Source: Enterobacteriaceae bacterium UBA2655
Lineage (GTDB): Bacteria > Pseudomonadota > Gammaproteobacteria > Enterobacterales > Enterobacteriaceae
Assembly: GCA_002359495.1 (NCBI GenBank)
Contig: DENB01000032.1
Span: forward strand, 89,316-124,080
Direction of reading: 5' to 3'
Length of the DNA stretch: 34,765 bases
Shown here piece by piece: positions 16,702-25,481 of the stretch (position 1 is the stretch's first letter; each line of letters starts with the position of its first letter). The notes under the pieces were generated by a model. It was not told where the DNA came from, did no database searches, and worked only from the letters and a program-made list of their open reading frames with translations. The position numbers and the translations under genes were made by a program.

Positions 16702-17820
16702 ATGTCTGATGAAATTTCACCCGTAGCAAGGGTAGACGATTTTGTTACCTGTCCCCAATGTATACACACGCGAATTATATCTGGATCACCAAACGTATTC
16801 ATTGAAGGAAAGTCTGCCGCTCGCTCAGGGGATCACTGTAAGTGCGGTGGCGGTATCTCAGCAAGCCAGAAAAAAGTTAAAATAAATGGTCTGGATGCCG
16901 CTTACGTTAATACGAATGATACAGGCCACACTCCTGTCAACGGAGCTAAAAGCGTGTTTATCGGTAACCGAACATTAATTAGGAAACGCAGAAGCGATGA
17001 TATTGATGATCCTAACGTGGCCGATCTGGCTTTACGACTCCAACGTTTAAATATTCACGAGCCAACAGATGGTAATACAACAAATTTACATCATCATGTC
17101 CAACATTATGCCCCCACGGACAACTCTCCAGCTTCTCACAATTTTTTGTCGCATCATGTTCAGCATTATGCTCCAACTAACATCGACCTGAATTACGAAG
17201 AACCTATGGATATTGATGAAGATTCAGCAATGGGATTTGATGAAATTCAAGCGCCCACATTATGTACGGCCTCGGGTGAATATACTGATGGTAGTGATAT
17301 AAGAGGAAAAACCTGCACCAATACGGAAAACAATACAACGGCAGGAAAGCGAGCCGGAAATGAAAATGCTCTGGGATTCGTTGAAAGAGAAAATTTTGGA
17401 CGTTTTGTATATAGGGCCGATACGCGCCCGCCCGATGAAATAACCGCAGAGGGATTTCACGGGTCTTCCTATTTTGAAGGCGTGCCGCGCATGATCAATG
17501 GAGATAATATTTTGATTGCATCTGAAACACAGGCCGGAGCGACTCAATATGGTGACGAAAATTTGCTTCAGTATGGCGTTGAGACTTTTTACGTTTACCG
17601 AATAGATGCAACACATGTTAGAGGCGCATCATTAATGGAAAGCGTGCAGTCACAAAGCCGCGCAGCTGTAGAACACCAATGGCGCCCGGACAGCCGTCTT
17701 ATCGATATTGCTGAAGGTGCGGGAGAATACAGGGAAGTTCATCTGGATAACAGCCAAATCCCTGCCAGCCATATTAACTTAGTCGATACGGTATACAAAC
17801 CTTACAGGGATGAATTATAA
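16702..17820 (+). CDS. PAAR-domain effector with a C-terminal ADP-ribosyltransferase-like toxin domain
   Basis: Predicted secreted toxin carried on the VgrG tip. Residues 1-90 form a PAAR domain (GSPNVFIEGKSAARSGDHCKCGG, NGAKSVFIG) that would cap the spike. Residues 91-230 are a polar linker with a 20-residue repeat (HHVQHYAPT at 131 and 151) and two cysteines. The C-terminus (about 230-372) starts FVYRADTRPPDEIT, closely matching YRADSRPPDEI of the heat-labile enterotoxin A subunit; Arg238 would contact NAD. It ends EYREV...IPASHINLVDTVY, which resembles the catalytic region SEY...IPPENI of pertussis toxin S1, with Glu345 as candidate catalytic residue. It follows vgrG by 183 AT-rich bases (10 of 60 bases G/C at 16621-16680). 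No immunity gene follows: a terminator begins at the next base. Target, and whether the toxin is active, are unknown. Confidence 0.85.
   Translation: MSDEISPVARVDDFVTCPQCIHTRIISGSPNVFIEGKSAARSGDHCKCGGGISASQKKVKINGLDAAYVNTNDTGHTPVNGAKSVFIGNRTLIRKRRSDDIDDPNVADLALRLQRLNIHEPTDGNTTNLHHHVQHYAPTDNSPASHNFLSHHVQHYAPTNIDLNYEEPMDIDEDSAMGFDEIQAPTLCTASGEYTDGSDIRGKTCTNTENNTTAGKRAGNENALGFVERENFGRFVYRADTRPPDEITAEGFHGSSYFEGVPRMINGDNILIASETQAGATQYGDENLLQYGVETFYVYRIDATHVRGASLMESVQSQSRAAVEHQWRPDSRLIDIAEGAGEYREVHLDNSQIPASHINLVDTVYKPYRDEL
17092..17178 (+). repeat. Tandem repeat in the effector linker
   Basis: Two copies encoding HHVQHYAPT lie exactly 60 bases apart (17092-17118 and 17152-17178), giving a 20-residue period. 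Third codon positions differ (for example GTC/GTT, CAA/CAG), while the nine residues are identical, so the peptide rather than the DNA appears conserved. Confidence 0.85.
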
Positions 17821-17857
17821 ATCCCAGGCAACTTGTTACTGCCTGGGATTTATCTTT
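17821..17857. terminator. Terminator between the effector gene and ahpF
   Basis: ATCCCAGGCA (17821-17830) and TGCCTGGGAT (17840-17849) form a perfect 10-bp stem followed by TTATCTTT. It begins on the base after the effector stop. The mirror strand also reads AAATCC...GGATTTAT, so it may also end ahpF transcription from the other side. Confidence 0.8.
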
Positions 17858-17920
17858 CACTGATAGCCTTGATAAAAACTCGGGGGCAAAACTCCGAAGT
17901 TACATCACTGACAATAATGC

Positions 17921-19492
17921 TTATTGATCGGACGGCTTGGTGCGAATCAGATAATCAAAGGCGCTGAGCGAGGCTTTGGCGCCTTCGCCGCTGGCGATGA
18001 TAATCTGTTTATACGGCACAGTGGTACAGTCACCGGCAGCGAATACCCCTTTCAGGCTGGTTTCGCATTTTGCGTCGATGATGATTTCGCCCATCTTGTT
18101 GCGCTCAACCGCTCCTTCCAGCCACGGCGTGTTCGGCAGCAGGCCAATCTGCACGAAAATACCGGCAACCGGCACTTCATGCGTGGTCTGGTTAACGCGA
18201 TCCACATACTGCAGGCTGGTAACTTTGCTGCCGTCGCCTTTCACTTCAGTGGTTTGCGCGTTCAGGATCACGTCGACGTTGCGCAGGCTGCGCAGTTTGT
18301 TCTGCAGCACCTGGTCGGCGCGCATTTCGCCGGCGAACTCCAGCAGCGTAACGTGCTCGACGATGCCTGCCAGATCGATCGCCGCTTCCACGCCGGAGTT
18401 ACCGCCGCCGATCACCGCAACGCGCTTGCCTTTAAACAGCGGGCCGTCACAGTGCGGGCAGTAGGTGACGCCGCGGGTGCGGTACTCTTCTTCGCCCGGC
18501 ACGCCCATGTTACGCCAGCGCGCGCCGGTGGCGAGAATGATGCTGCGTGATTTCAGCACTGCGCCGGTCGCGGTTTCGATCGCATGCAGGCCGCCTTCCG
18601 ACGCCGCCGGGATCAACTTAATGGCGCTTTGCGCTTCGATCACGTCAACGTTGTAGTCGTCAACGTGAGCGCGCAGCGCGCCCGCCAGTTTGGCGCCTTC
18701 GGTTTTCGGTACGGAGATATAGTTTTCGATGTCCACGGTGTCGAGCACCTGGCCGCCGAAACGCTCGCCCATCAGACCGGTGCGGATGCCTTTACGTGCG
18801 GAGTAGATCGCCGCCGCTGCGCCCGCCGGGCCGCTGCCGACAATCAGCACCTCGTAAGCATCGCGCTTGTTCAATTCTTCCGCCGCACGTTTGTCGGCGT
18901 TGGTGTCCACTTTACCGACGATTTCCGCCAGGCTCATACGGCCCTGACCGAACTCTTTGCCGTTCAGATAAACGGCCGGCACGCCCATTACGTTGCGTTC
19001 CTGAATCTCATTCTGGAATACGCCGCCGTCGATCGCCGTGTGGCTGACGCGCGGGTTGATCACCGCCATCAGGTTCAGCGCCTGTACCACGTCAGGACAG
19101 TTGTGGCAGGAGAGCGAATAGTAGGTTTCGAAATGGAAGTCGCCTTCCAGCGCGGCAACCTGATCCAGCAGGCTCTGCGCTTCTTTCGAAGGATGTCCGC
19201 CGGTCTGCAGCAGCGCCAGCACCAGCGAGGTAAATTCATGGCCCAACGGCGAGCCGGCGAAGCGCGGGCCGCTGTTCGCGCCAGGGTTGGTGATCAGAAA
19301 CGAGGGCTTTCGCACCGGACGATCGTTCTCTTCGCGGAAGCTGACCTTGTCAGACAATCCGGCGATATCGACCAGCAGATCTTTGATTTCTGCAGATTTC
19401 GCACTGTCGTCCAGCGTGGCGATCAACTCAACAGGTTTGGTTAATTTCTCAAGATAGGCTTTGAGTTGGGTTTTTAAATTTGTGTCGAGCAT
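17921..19492 (-). CDS. ahpF: AhpF, alkyl hydroperoxide reductase flavoprotein subunit
   Basis: NADH-dependent flavin disulfide reductase that passes electrons to AhpC for peroxide removal. The 523-residue protein (E. coli 521) has an N-terminal thioredoxin-like double domain with the redox pair in SCHNCPDV, an FAD-binding [17 protein letters not shown], the thioredoxin-reductase-like pair [10 protein letters not shown], an NAD-binding [13 protein letters not shown] and a late FAD motif [16 protein letters not shown]. It lies 71 bases after ahpC in one operon, separated by a hairpin. In E. coli ahpCF lies elsewhere, between dsbG and uspG, so its place here differs. Confidence 0.97.
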   Translation of the reverse strand: MLDTNLKTQLKAYLEKLTKPVELIATLDDSAKSAEIKDLLVDIAGLSDKVSFREENDRPVRKPSFLITNPGANSGPRFAGSPLGHEFTSLVLALLQTGGHPSKEAQSLLDQVAALEGDFHFETYYSLSCHNCPDVVQALNLMAVINPRVSHTAIDGGVFQNEIQERNVMGVPAVYLNGKEFGQGRMSLAEIVGKVDTNADKRAAEELNKRDAYEVLIVGSGPAGAAAAIYSARKGIRTGLMGERFGGQVLDTVDIENYISVPKTEGAKLAGALRAHVDDYNVDVIEAQSAIKLIPAASEGGLHAIETATGAVLKSRSIILATGARWRNMGVPGEEEYRTRGVTYCPHCDGPLFKGKRVAVIGGGNSGVEAAIDLAGIVEHVTLLEFAGEMRADQVLQNKLRSLRNVDVILNAQTTEVKGDGSKVTSLQYVDRVNQTTHEVPVAGIFVQIGLLPNTPWLEGAVERNKMGEIIIDAKCETSLKGVFAAGDCTTVPYKQIIIASGEGAKASLSAFDYLIRTKPSDQ

Positions 19493-19511
19493 AGAGGATT
19501 CCTGGTCAGAA

Positions 19512-19535
19512 AATCGGGTGCCTTGGCACCCGATT
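19512..19535 (-). terminator. Intercistronic attenuator between ahpC and ahpF
   Basis: AATCGGGTGC and GCACCCGATT form a perfect 10-bp stem with a 4-base loop, followed on the minus strand by TTTTC. As a partial terminator or 3' stabiliser it would leave more ahpC than ahpF message, which suits the larger need for AhpC. Confidence 0.75.
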
Positions 19536-19563
19536 GGAGAATGATCGAATTACCGGTGGAAAA

Positions 19564-20127
19564 TCAGATTTTGCCAACCAGGTCCAGTGACGGAGCCAGA
19601 GTCGCTTCACCTTCTTTCCATTTAGCCGGGCAGACTTCGCCTGGGTGAGAAGCAACGTATTGTGCCGCTTTCACTTTGCGCAGCAGGTCAGAAGCGTCAC
19701 GGCCAATGCCTTCAGCAGTGATTTCGATCGCCTGGATAACGCCTTCCGGATCAACGATGAACGTACCACGGTCAGCCAGACCTTCCGCTTCGCGCATGAT
19801 TTCGAAGTTGCGGGTCAGCGCGCCAGTCGGGTCGCCGATCATGGCGTACTGGATTTTCGCGATGGTTTCAGAGCTACCGTGCCAGGCTTTGTGGGTAAAG
19901 TGGGTGTCGGTAGAAACAGAGTAGATGTCTACGCCCAGTTTCTGGAACTCTTCGTAATGATCCGCGACATCACCCAGTTCGGTCGGGCAAACGAAGGTGA
20001 AGTCAGCCGGATAAAAGAAGAACACACTCCATTTACCTTCAACGTCTTTCTCGGTTACTTCGATGAATTCGCCGTTTTTAAACGCGCTGTTTTTGAACGG
20101 CTTGATTTTGGTATTGATAATTGACAT
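19564..20127 (-). CDS. ahpC: AhpC, alkyl hydroperoxide reductase (2-Cys peroxiredoxin)
   Basis: Cytoplasmic peroxidase reducing hydrogen peroxide, organic peroxides and peroxynitrite. The 187-residue length equals E. coli. The peroxidatic Cys47 is in [17 protein letters not shown] and the resolving cysteine in [29 protein letters not shown] is typical. A strong GGAGG ribosome site lies nine bases upstream of the ATG. It is the first gene of ahpCF, with an OxyR-like site about 60-95 bases upstream. Confidence 0.98.
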   Translation of the reverse strand: MSIINTKIKPFKNSAFKNGEFIEVTEKDVEGKWSVFFFYPADFTFVCPTELGDVADHYEEFQKLGVDIYSVSTDTHFTHKAWHGSSETIAKIQYAMIGDPTGALTRNFEIMREAEGLADRGTFIVDPEGVIQAIEITAEGIGRDASDLLRKVKAAQYVASHPGEVCPAKWKEGEATLAPSLDLVGKI

Positions 20128-20186
20128 TCAGATGGCCTCCGTTAAAAGATGTGATGCACGTTACAGATTTTCCGGGCCAACTTCTA

Positions 20187-20223
20187 ATACGCATTCATTA
20201 TCAATTGTATAAATGAAAGCTAT
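20187..20223 (-). promoter_or_regulatory. Candidate OxyR binding site upstream of ahpC
   Basis: On the minus strand ATAGCTTTCATTTAT (20223-20209), seven bases, then ATACGCATTCATTAT's complement (20201-20187) fit the OxyR pattern of two ATAGnTnnnAnCTAT elements in tandem. The first matches 9 of 10 defined bases and the second 6 of 10. The position suits activation of ahpCF by peroxide, as in E. coli. No clear -10 box was identified. Confidence 0.6.
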
Positions 20224-20357
20224 CAAACGGCGATGGACCTTCCTGCTGGCCCGGCAAAGCGCATTGTACACAAGATAAACAAAGAGTTAATGCGATTAAT
20301 CAAAATTCGGCATACCTGCTAATTTTACAGAATCCCCTTTTTGCCGGAGCCACGCCT

Positions 20358-20804
20358 ATGCACATTCGCCTGTTCACTGAAGCGGATCGCCCTTTTCTTC
20401 GTACGCTGTTTTTAGCGTCGCGTCGCGCTAACTGGCACTGGCTGGACGGCAGCCGTTGGAGACTGGAGGATTTCGACAGCGTCATTTTGGGAGAAACGGT
20501 GCTGGTCGCTGAAAAAGAGGGCCGTCGCGTCGGCTTCGCCGGCCTGCTGGAGAACGACAACTTTCTGCACAGCCTTTATATCGATCCCGACTGGCAGGGC
20601 CAGGGCATCGGCAGCGCCCTGCTGGAAGCGGTTCAGGCGCGCTTTACCAGCACCGGCGCGCTGAAATGTTTGCTGAAGAATGAAGCGGCGCAGGCGTTTT
20701 ATGAAAAACATGGCTGGCAGGCGATTGCCCGGGGCGAGAGCGAACAGGGAGAATATCTGCTGATGCACTTCCCGCTGGCCCGGCGTCGGCCCGGCGGGAA
20801 GTAG
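20358..20804 (+). CDS. GNAT-family N-acetyltransferase
   Basis: A 148-residue single-domain acetyl-CoA-dependent acyltransferase. The order is an N-terminal ITE-like strand (MHIRLFTEADRPFLRTLF), motif A with SLYIDPDWQGQGIGSALLEAVQ, whose QGQGIG loop binds the pyrophosphate of acetyl-CoA, and motif B around AAQAFYEKHGWQ. The substrate is unknown; the ADRPFL / FYEKHGW style is shared by many small stress or antibiotic-type acetyltransferases. It is transcribed away from ahpC and ends six bases before the end of mrp on the opposite strand. I could not tie it to a named E. coli gene. Confidence 0.88.
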   Translation: MHIRLFTEADRPFLRTLFLASRRANWHWLDGSRWRLEDFDSVILGETVLVAEKEGRRVGFAGLLENDNFLHSLYIDPDWQGQGIGSALLEAVQARFTSTGALKCLLKNEAAQAFYEKHGWQAIARGESEQGEYLLMHFPLARRRPGGK

Positions 20805-20810
20805 CGCGGT

Positions 20811-21923
20811 TTACAGCGCGCGGAACGCAATATCGCCGGGAATGACTTCGCCCTGCCAGTAGAGCTGCGCGGCGACACGCCCGGCCAGCTGGCGATAAAG
20901 CGCGGTAAAGTCGCTGTCGGGACGACGGATTACCGTGGGCTCGCCATCATCCAGATCTTCCCGCAAGTTGATGTGCAGTGGCAGCTGACCCAGCAGCGCG
21001 ATGTTGTAATCCGCCGCCAGCCGCTCCGCCCCGCCGGTGCCGAATATTGGCTCATGGAAACCGCAGTTGCTGCAGATGTGCATGCTCATATTCTCTACCA
21101 CGCCCAGCACCGGCACATTCACTTTTTCGAACATCACGATGCCCTTGCGCGCGTCGATCAAGGCGATATCCTGCGGCGTGGTGACCACCGCCGCGCCGGT
21201 GACCGGCACATTCTGCGCCAGCGTCAGCTGGATATCGCCGGTGCCGGGCGGCATATCCAGCACCAGATAATCCAGCTCGGGCCAGAGGGTTTCGTTCAAC
21301 AACTGCATCAAGGCTTTGCTGGCCATCGGCCCGCGCCACACCATAGCGTTGTCGTCCGTCACCAGATAGCCGATCGAGTTGGTCGCCAGCCCGTGCGCCA
21401 TGATCGGCGCCATGTGGGTGCCGTCCGGCGAGGTGGGACGTTCGTGTTCTGTGCCCAGCATTGACGGCACGGAGGGACCGTAGATATCGGCGTCGAGGAT
21501 GCCGACGCGCGCGCCTTCCGCCGCCAGCGCCAGTGCCAGATTCACCGCCGTGCTCGACTTGCCGACGCCGCCCTTGCCGGAACTGACGGCGATAATGTTC
21601 TTCACGCCTTTCACGCCCGGCTGGTTTTTGACCCTTTTTAAAGTGGCGATATCGTGACGCAGCCGCCAGTCGATGGCGCTCGCGTCCGTAAGACGCAGCA
21701 GCTCAGCGCTGGCCTGCTCTTTCAGCGCTTCGAAAGCGCTGCTCCATGCAAAAGGCATAACCAGTTCGATATGCAGCTTGCCGTCCATCTGCGCCACATG
21801 ATGCAGCGCCTTCAGGGCGATGAGATTCTGTTTCAGCGTCGGGTGTGCGAAGCTGGTCAGCACGCCTGAGACAATGGCGCGCAACGCTTCGGGCGAACGC
21901 GGCTCCCTGGATTGTGAAGTCAT
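20811..21923 (-). CDS. mrp: Mrp (ApbC), iron-sulfur cluster carrier ATPase
   Basis: Cytoplasmic P-loop ATPase that binds and transfers iron-sulfur clusters; Salmonella apbC mutants have thiamine-synthesis and Fe-S defects. The N-terminal third is a DUF59-type domain. The deviant Walker A is SSGKGGVGKSSTAVNLALAL, then DADIYGPSVPSMLG and VLDMPPGTGD. The cluster-binding pair is in CSNCGF. The 370-residue length and end (LYWQGEVIPGDIAFRAL) match E. coli (369). AAGGAG lies just before the ATG. It is divergent from metG, as in E. coli. Confidence 0.96.
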   Translation of the reverse strand: MTSQSREPRSPEALRAIVSGVLTSFAHPTLKQNLIALKALHHVAQMDGKLHIELVMPFAWSSAFEALKEQASAELLRLTDASAIDWRLRHDIATLKRVKNQPGVKGVKNIIAVSSGKGGVGKSSTAVNLALALAAEGARVGILDADIYGPSVPSMLGTEHERPTSPDGTHMAPIMAHGLATNSIGYLVTDDNAMVWRGPMASKALMQLLNETLWPELDYLVLDMPPGTGDIQLTLAQNVPVTGAAVVTTPQDIALIDARKGIVMFEKVNVPVLGVVENMSMHICSNCGFHEPIFGTGGAERLAADYNIALLGQLPLHINLREDLDDGEPTVIRRPDSDFTALYRQLAGRVAAQLYWQGEVIPGDIAFRAL

Positions 21924-22097
21924 CCCCGCTCCTTTCTTTTCTGTTTCACTCTGGCACGCAGAGGCGTGACAATAATCATATCAGATAGCCGTTAAAAGTG
22001 ACGCTGCGCGACGCGGCATGGCCAGCCGTGTTTACGCGACAGGAGGCTTCGGGTACCATCTAAAGCCGTTTTTCATTTAACAGAAAGCTACGCAAAT

Positions 22098-24128
22098 ATG
22101 ACCCAAGTCGCGAAAAAAATAATGGTAACGTGCGCGCTGCCGTACGCTAACGGTTCTATCCATCTCGGCCACATGCTCGAGCATATCCAGGCAGATATAT
22201 GGGTACGTTACCAGCGAATGCGTGGCAATCAGGTTTACTTCATCTGCGCCGACGACGCGCACGGCACGCCGATTATGCTGAAAGCGCAGCAGCTGGGCAT
22301 GGCGCCGGAGCAGATGATCGCCGAAATGAGTCAGGAGCATCAGACCGATTTCGCCGGTTTCGAGATCAGCTATGACAACTATCATTCGACCCATAGCGAT
22401 GAAAACCGCGAGCTGTCGTCACTGATCTACACCCGCCTGAAAGAGAATGGTTTTATCAAAAACCGCACCATCTCTCAGCTCTACGATCCGGAAAAAGGAA
22501 TGTTTCTGCCGGACCGTTTCGTTAAAGGCACCTGCCCGAAATGTAAATCGCCGGACCAGTATGGCGATAACTGCGAAGTCTGCGGCTCGACCTACAGCCC
22601 GACCGAGCTGATCGATCCGAAATCGGTAGTCTCGGGCGCCACGCCGGAGATGCGCGATTCCGAACACTTCTTCTTCGATCTGCCTTCCTTCAGCGAAATG
22701 CTGCAGGCCTGGACGCGCTCGGGCGCGCTGCAGGAGCAGGTCGCGAACAAAATGCAGGAGTGGTTTGAATCCGGCCTGCAGCAGTGGGACATTTCCCGCG
22801 ACGCGCCCTACTTCGGCTTCGAAATCCCGGATGCGCCGGGCAAATACTTCTACGTCTGGCTGGATGCGCCGATCGGCTATATGGGCGCATTCAAAAACCT
22901 CTGTGACAAGCGCGGCGATATCGACTTCAACGAGTTCTGGAAAAAAGAGTCCACCACCGAGCTGTATCACTTTATCGGCAAGGATATCGTCTACTTCCAC
23001 AGCCTGTTCTGGCCGGCGATGCTGGAAGGCAGCGATTTCCGCAAGCCGAACAACCTGTTTGTTCACGGCTACGTCACGGTGAACGGCGCGAAGATGTCTA
23101 AATCGCGCGGCACCTTTATCAAGGCCAGCACCTGGCTGCAACATCTGGATGCCGACAGCCTGCGTTATTATTACGCCGCCAAACTCTCCTCGCGCATCGA
23201 CGATATCGACCTTAACCTGGAAGATTTCGTCCAGCGCGTGAACGCCGATATCGTCAACAAAGTGGTTAACCTGGCGTCGCGCAACGCCGGCTTCATCAAT
23301 AAGCGTTTCGGCGGTCGACTGGCTGGCGAGCTGGCGGATCCGGCGCTGTATAAAACCTTCACCGACGCCTCGGAAAGAATCGGCGAAGCCTGGGCGAGCC
23401 GCGAATATAACCGCGCGATCCGCGAAATCATGGCGCTGGCCGATTTAGCCAACCGTTATGTGGATGAGCAGGCGCCCTGGGTAGTGGCGAAACAGGAAGG
23501 CCGCGACGCCGACCTGCAGGCGATCTGCTCGATGGGCATCAACCTGTTCCGCGTGCTGATGACCTGGCTGAAGCCGGTGATGCCGTCGCTGAGCGCTCGC
23601 GCCGAAACCTTCCTGAACAGCGAGCTGAGCTGGGACGGCATCGCGCAGCCGTTGCTCGATCACGAGGTGTCAGCCTTTAAAGCGCTCTACAGCCGTATTG
23701 AGATGAGCAAAGTCACCGCGCTGGTCGACGCCTCGAAAGAGGATTCCGCCGCCGCGAACAAGCCTGCGGCCGGTGCGCTGGCCGACGCGCCGATCGGCGA
23801 CGCCATCACCATCGACGATTTCGCCAAAGTCGATATGCGTGTGGCGCTGATCGAAAAAGCGGAACTGGTGGACGGTTCCGACAAGCTGCTGCGCCTTGAG
23901 CTGGATCTGGGCGGCGAGAAGCGTCAGATCTTCTCCGGCATTCGCGCGGCGTACCCGGATCCGGCCGTGCTGGTGGGGCGTCTGACTATCGTTGTCGCTA
24001 ATCTCGCGCCGCGCAAAATGCGCTTCGGCGTCTCTGAAGGCATGGTGCTGTCGGCAGGTCCCGGCGGAAAAGATCTCTTTATTCTCTCCGCTGACAGCGG
24101 CGCGCAGCCCGGCATGCCGGTGAAATAA
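22098..24128 (+). CDS. metG: MetG, methionyl-tRNA synthetase
   Basis: Charges tRNA-Met with methionine, for both initiation and elongation. The 676-residue protein (E. coli 677) has the class I HIGH-type motif in [11 protein letters not shown], a zinc knuckle with two cysteine pairs ([20 protein letters not shown]), the KMSKS loop in [11 protein letters not shown], an anticodon-binding helical domain, and a C-terminal dimerising tRNA-binding OB domain (about 575-676, [16 protein letters not shown]). A linker rich in alanine precedes the OB domain. The 174-base gap to mrp holds the divergent promoters; no sites were assigned with confidence. Confidence 0.98.
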   Translation: MTQVAKKIMVTCALPYANGSIHLGHMLEHIQADIWVRYQRMRGNQVYFICADDAHGTPIMLKAQQLGMAPEQMIAEMSQEHQTDFAGFEISYDNYHSTHSDENRELSSLIYTRLKENGFIKNRTISQLYDPEKGMFLPDRFVKGTCPKCKSPDQYGDNCEVCGSTYSPTELIDPKSVVSGATPEMRDSEHFFFDLPSFSEMLQAWTRSGALQEQVANKMQEWFESGLQQWDISRDAPYFGFEIPDAPGKYFYVWLDAPIGYMGAFKNLCDKRGDIDFNEFWKKESTTELYHFIGKDIVYFHSLFWPAMLEGSDFRKPNNLFVHGYVTVNGAKMSKSRGTFIKASTWLQHLDADSLRYYYAAKLSSRIDDIDLNLEDFVQRVNADIVNKVVNLASRNAGFINKRFGGRLAGELADPALYKTFTDASERIGEAWASREYNRAIREIMALADLANRYVDEQAPWVVAKQEGRDADLQAICSMGINLFRVLMTWLKPVMPSLSARAETFLNSELSWDGIAQPLLDHEVSAFKALYSRIEMSKVTALVDASKEDSAAANKPAAGALADAPIGDAITIDDFAKVDMRVALIEKAELVDGSDKLLRLELDLGGEKRQIFSGIRAAYPDPAVLVGRLTIVVANLAPRKMRFGVSEGMVLSAGPGGKDLFILSADSGAQPGMPVK

Positions 24129-24139
24129 GCGCTCTGCGG

Positions 24140-24190
24140 TTTCCCCTCTTCCGCCTGCGGAAGAGGGGGAAATTGATATTTTCCCCCTCT
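24140..24190 (+). terminator. metG terminator with an alternative hairpin
   Basis: Segment A (24140-24154) pairs with B (24157-24172) in a long, nearly perfect stem with a 2-base loop and one extra G. Part of B, AGAGGGGGAAA (24162-24172), is also perfectly complementary to segment C, TTTCCCCCTCT (24180-24190). A:B and B:C therefore exclude each other. It ends metG and lies about 90 bases before yohJ. Confidence 0.65.
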
Positions 24191-24279
24191 CCTGAAGGCG
24201 ATTCCCGGCGATAATTGTGATCGCTAGCACGCTAATCTTATTAAGCGTATGATAAGCACAAAGTAAACAGGAGCCTGTC

Positions 24280-24672
24280 ATGCCCACCGTGCTGTCTGTC
24301 AGCTGGCGCTATCTGCGCGCCTTTATCATTATCTATCTTTGTCTCTACGCCGGTAACGGCCTAGCCCTGCTCTTGCCGATCGCCATTCCCGGCAGCATTC
24401 TCGGCATGCTGATCCTGTTCGCCCTGCTCGCTTTTCAGATCCTGCCGGTGCGCTGGGTAAAGCCGGGTTGCCACCTGATTATCCGCAATATGGCGCTGCT
24501 GTTCGTGCCGATCAGCGTCGGCGTCATCAACTATACCGATGTGCTCAGCGCGCAGTTCGGACCGATCGTGGTCTCCTGCGTCATCAGTACCCTGCTGGTG
24601 CTGACGGTGGTGGGTTTCAGTTCACACCGGCTGCACGGCCCGCGCCGCATTCAGGAGCAGGATGATGAGTGA
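24280..24672 (+). CDS. yohJ: YohJ, LrgA/CidA-family membrane protein
   Basis: Small inner-membrane protein of 130 residues (E. coli 132) with about four hydrophobic helices. It belongs to the LrgA family, holin-like proteins that in some bacteria affect murein hydrolase activity or export small metabolites. Family features are [19 protein letters not shown] and [19 protein letters not shown] lies nine bases before the start. Its end overlaps the yohK start by eleven bases, so the two are co-translated. In E. coli YohJK has been linked to 3-hydroxypropionate tolerance and uptake of small acids, and cdd follows in the same order. Confidence 0.92.
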   Translation: MPTVLSVSWRYLRAFIIIYLCLYAGNGLALLLPIAIPGSILGMLILFALLAFQILPVRWVKPGCHLIIRNMALLFVPISVGVINYTDVLSAQFGPIVVSCVISTLLVLTVVGFSSHRLHGPRRIQEQDDE

Positions 24673-25357
24673 TTTCTGGTGGTCGCTGCCGCTGACTCTC
24701 GGCGCCTTTTATCTTGCTCGCAAGCTGGCGGTCAGACTGAAAATCTCGCTGCTCAATCCGCTGCTGGTCTCGATGGCGATTATTATTCCCATTCTGTTGC
24801 TGACGCATATGCCCTACGCACGCTATTTTGCCGGCAGCAGTATCCTGAACCAGCTGTTGCAGCCTGCGGTGGTGGCGCTGGCGCTGCCGCTGTATGAACA
24901 GATGCATCAGATCCGCGCGCGCTGGAAATCGATCGTCAGCGTCTGCTTCGTCGGCAGCATGACGGCGATGATTTCCGGCACCGCCATCGCCCTGTGGATG
25001 GGCGCCACGCCGCAAATCGCCGCCACCATCATGCCGAAATCGGTTACTACGCCGATCGCCATGGCGGTCTCCGGTTCGCTGCACGGCATTCCCGCCATCA
25101 GCGCAATTTGCGTGCTGATCGCCGGGGTATTCGGCGCGGTGTTCGGCCATATGCTGCTCGATCTGTTTCGCATTAAAACCAAAGCGTCGCGCGGACTGGC
25201 GATCGGCAACGCCTCGCATGCGCTGGGCACCGCGCGCTGCGCCGAGATCGATTTTCAGGAAGGCGCCTTTAGTTCGCTGGCGCTGGTGATCTGCGGAATC
25301 ATTACCTCGCTGTTGGCGCCCTTTCTTTTTCCCTTATTGCTGCACTGGTTTGGCTGA
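24662..25357 (+). CDS. yohK: YohK, LrgB-family membrane protein
   Basis: Partner of YohJ; a polytopic inner-membrane protein of the LrgB/CidB family with about six helices and 231 residues, the E. coli length. Diagnostic stretches are [43 protein letters not shown] and [18 protein letters not shown]. Two ATGs (24662 and 24665) could start it; both overlap the yohJ stop. Its molecular role is not settled. Confidence 0.93.
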   Translation: MMSDFWWSLPLTLGAFYLARKLAVRLKISLLNPLLVSMAIIIPILLLTHMPYARYFAGSSILNQLLQPAVVALALPLYEQMHQIRARWKSIVSVCFVGSMTAMISGTAIALWMGATPQIAATIMPKSVTTPIAMAVSGSLHGIPAISAICVLIAGVFGAVFGHMLLDLFRIKTKASRGLAIGNASHALGTARCAEIDFQEGAFSSLALVICGIITSLLAPFLFPLLLHWFG

Positions 25358-25383
25358 AACTTTGCGAGAGATCTCGCAAAGTT
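25358..25383 (+). terminator. Near-perfect palindrome after yohK
   Basis: AACTTTGCGAGA (25358-25369) and TCTCGCAAAGTT (25372-25383) are fully complementary around two bases, beginning on the base after the yohK stop. No T-run follows, so it could be a terminator or an operator for cdd. Confidence 0.55.
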
Positions 25384-25399
25384 GAAACGCGCTGAAATG

Positions 25400-25428
25400 C
25401 TTGCATTGTCAGAGCGATACAGATCACA
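25400..25428 (+). promoter_or_regulatory. Candidate CytR/CRP control region of cdd
   Basis: CTTGCATT (25400-25407) resembles the CytR half-site GTTGCATT, and AGCGA-N6-TCACA (25413-25428) is a CRP-like site with a perfect right half. E. coli cdd is controlled by both factors. No convincing -10 box with correct spacing was found, so this is tentative. Confidence 0.45.
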
Positions 25429-25481
25429 TATAAAACCTTAAGCGGCACGCGGCCGCCTGACCCTATCCTGCCGAGGCCATC

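Noticed and set aside
17821..17920. Immunity gene between the effector and ahpF
   Set aside because: The 100 bases are taken up by a terminator and the ahpF end, with no open frame of useful length on either strand.
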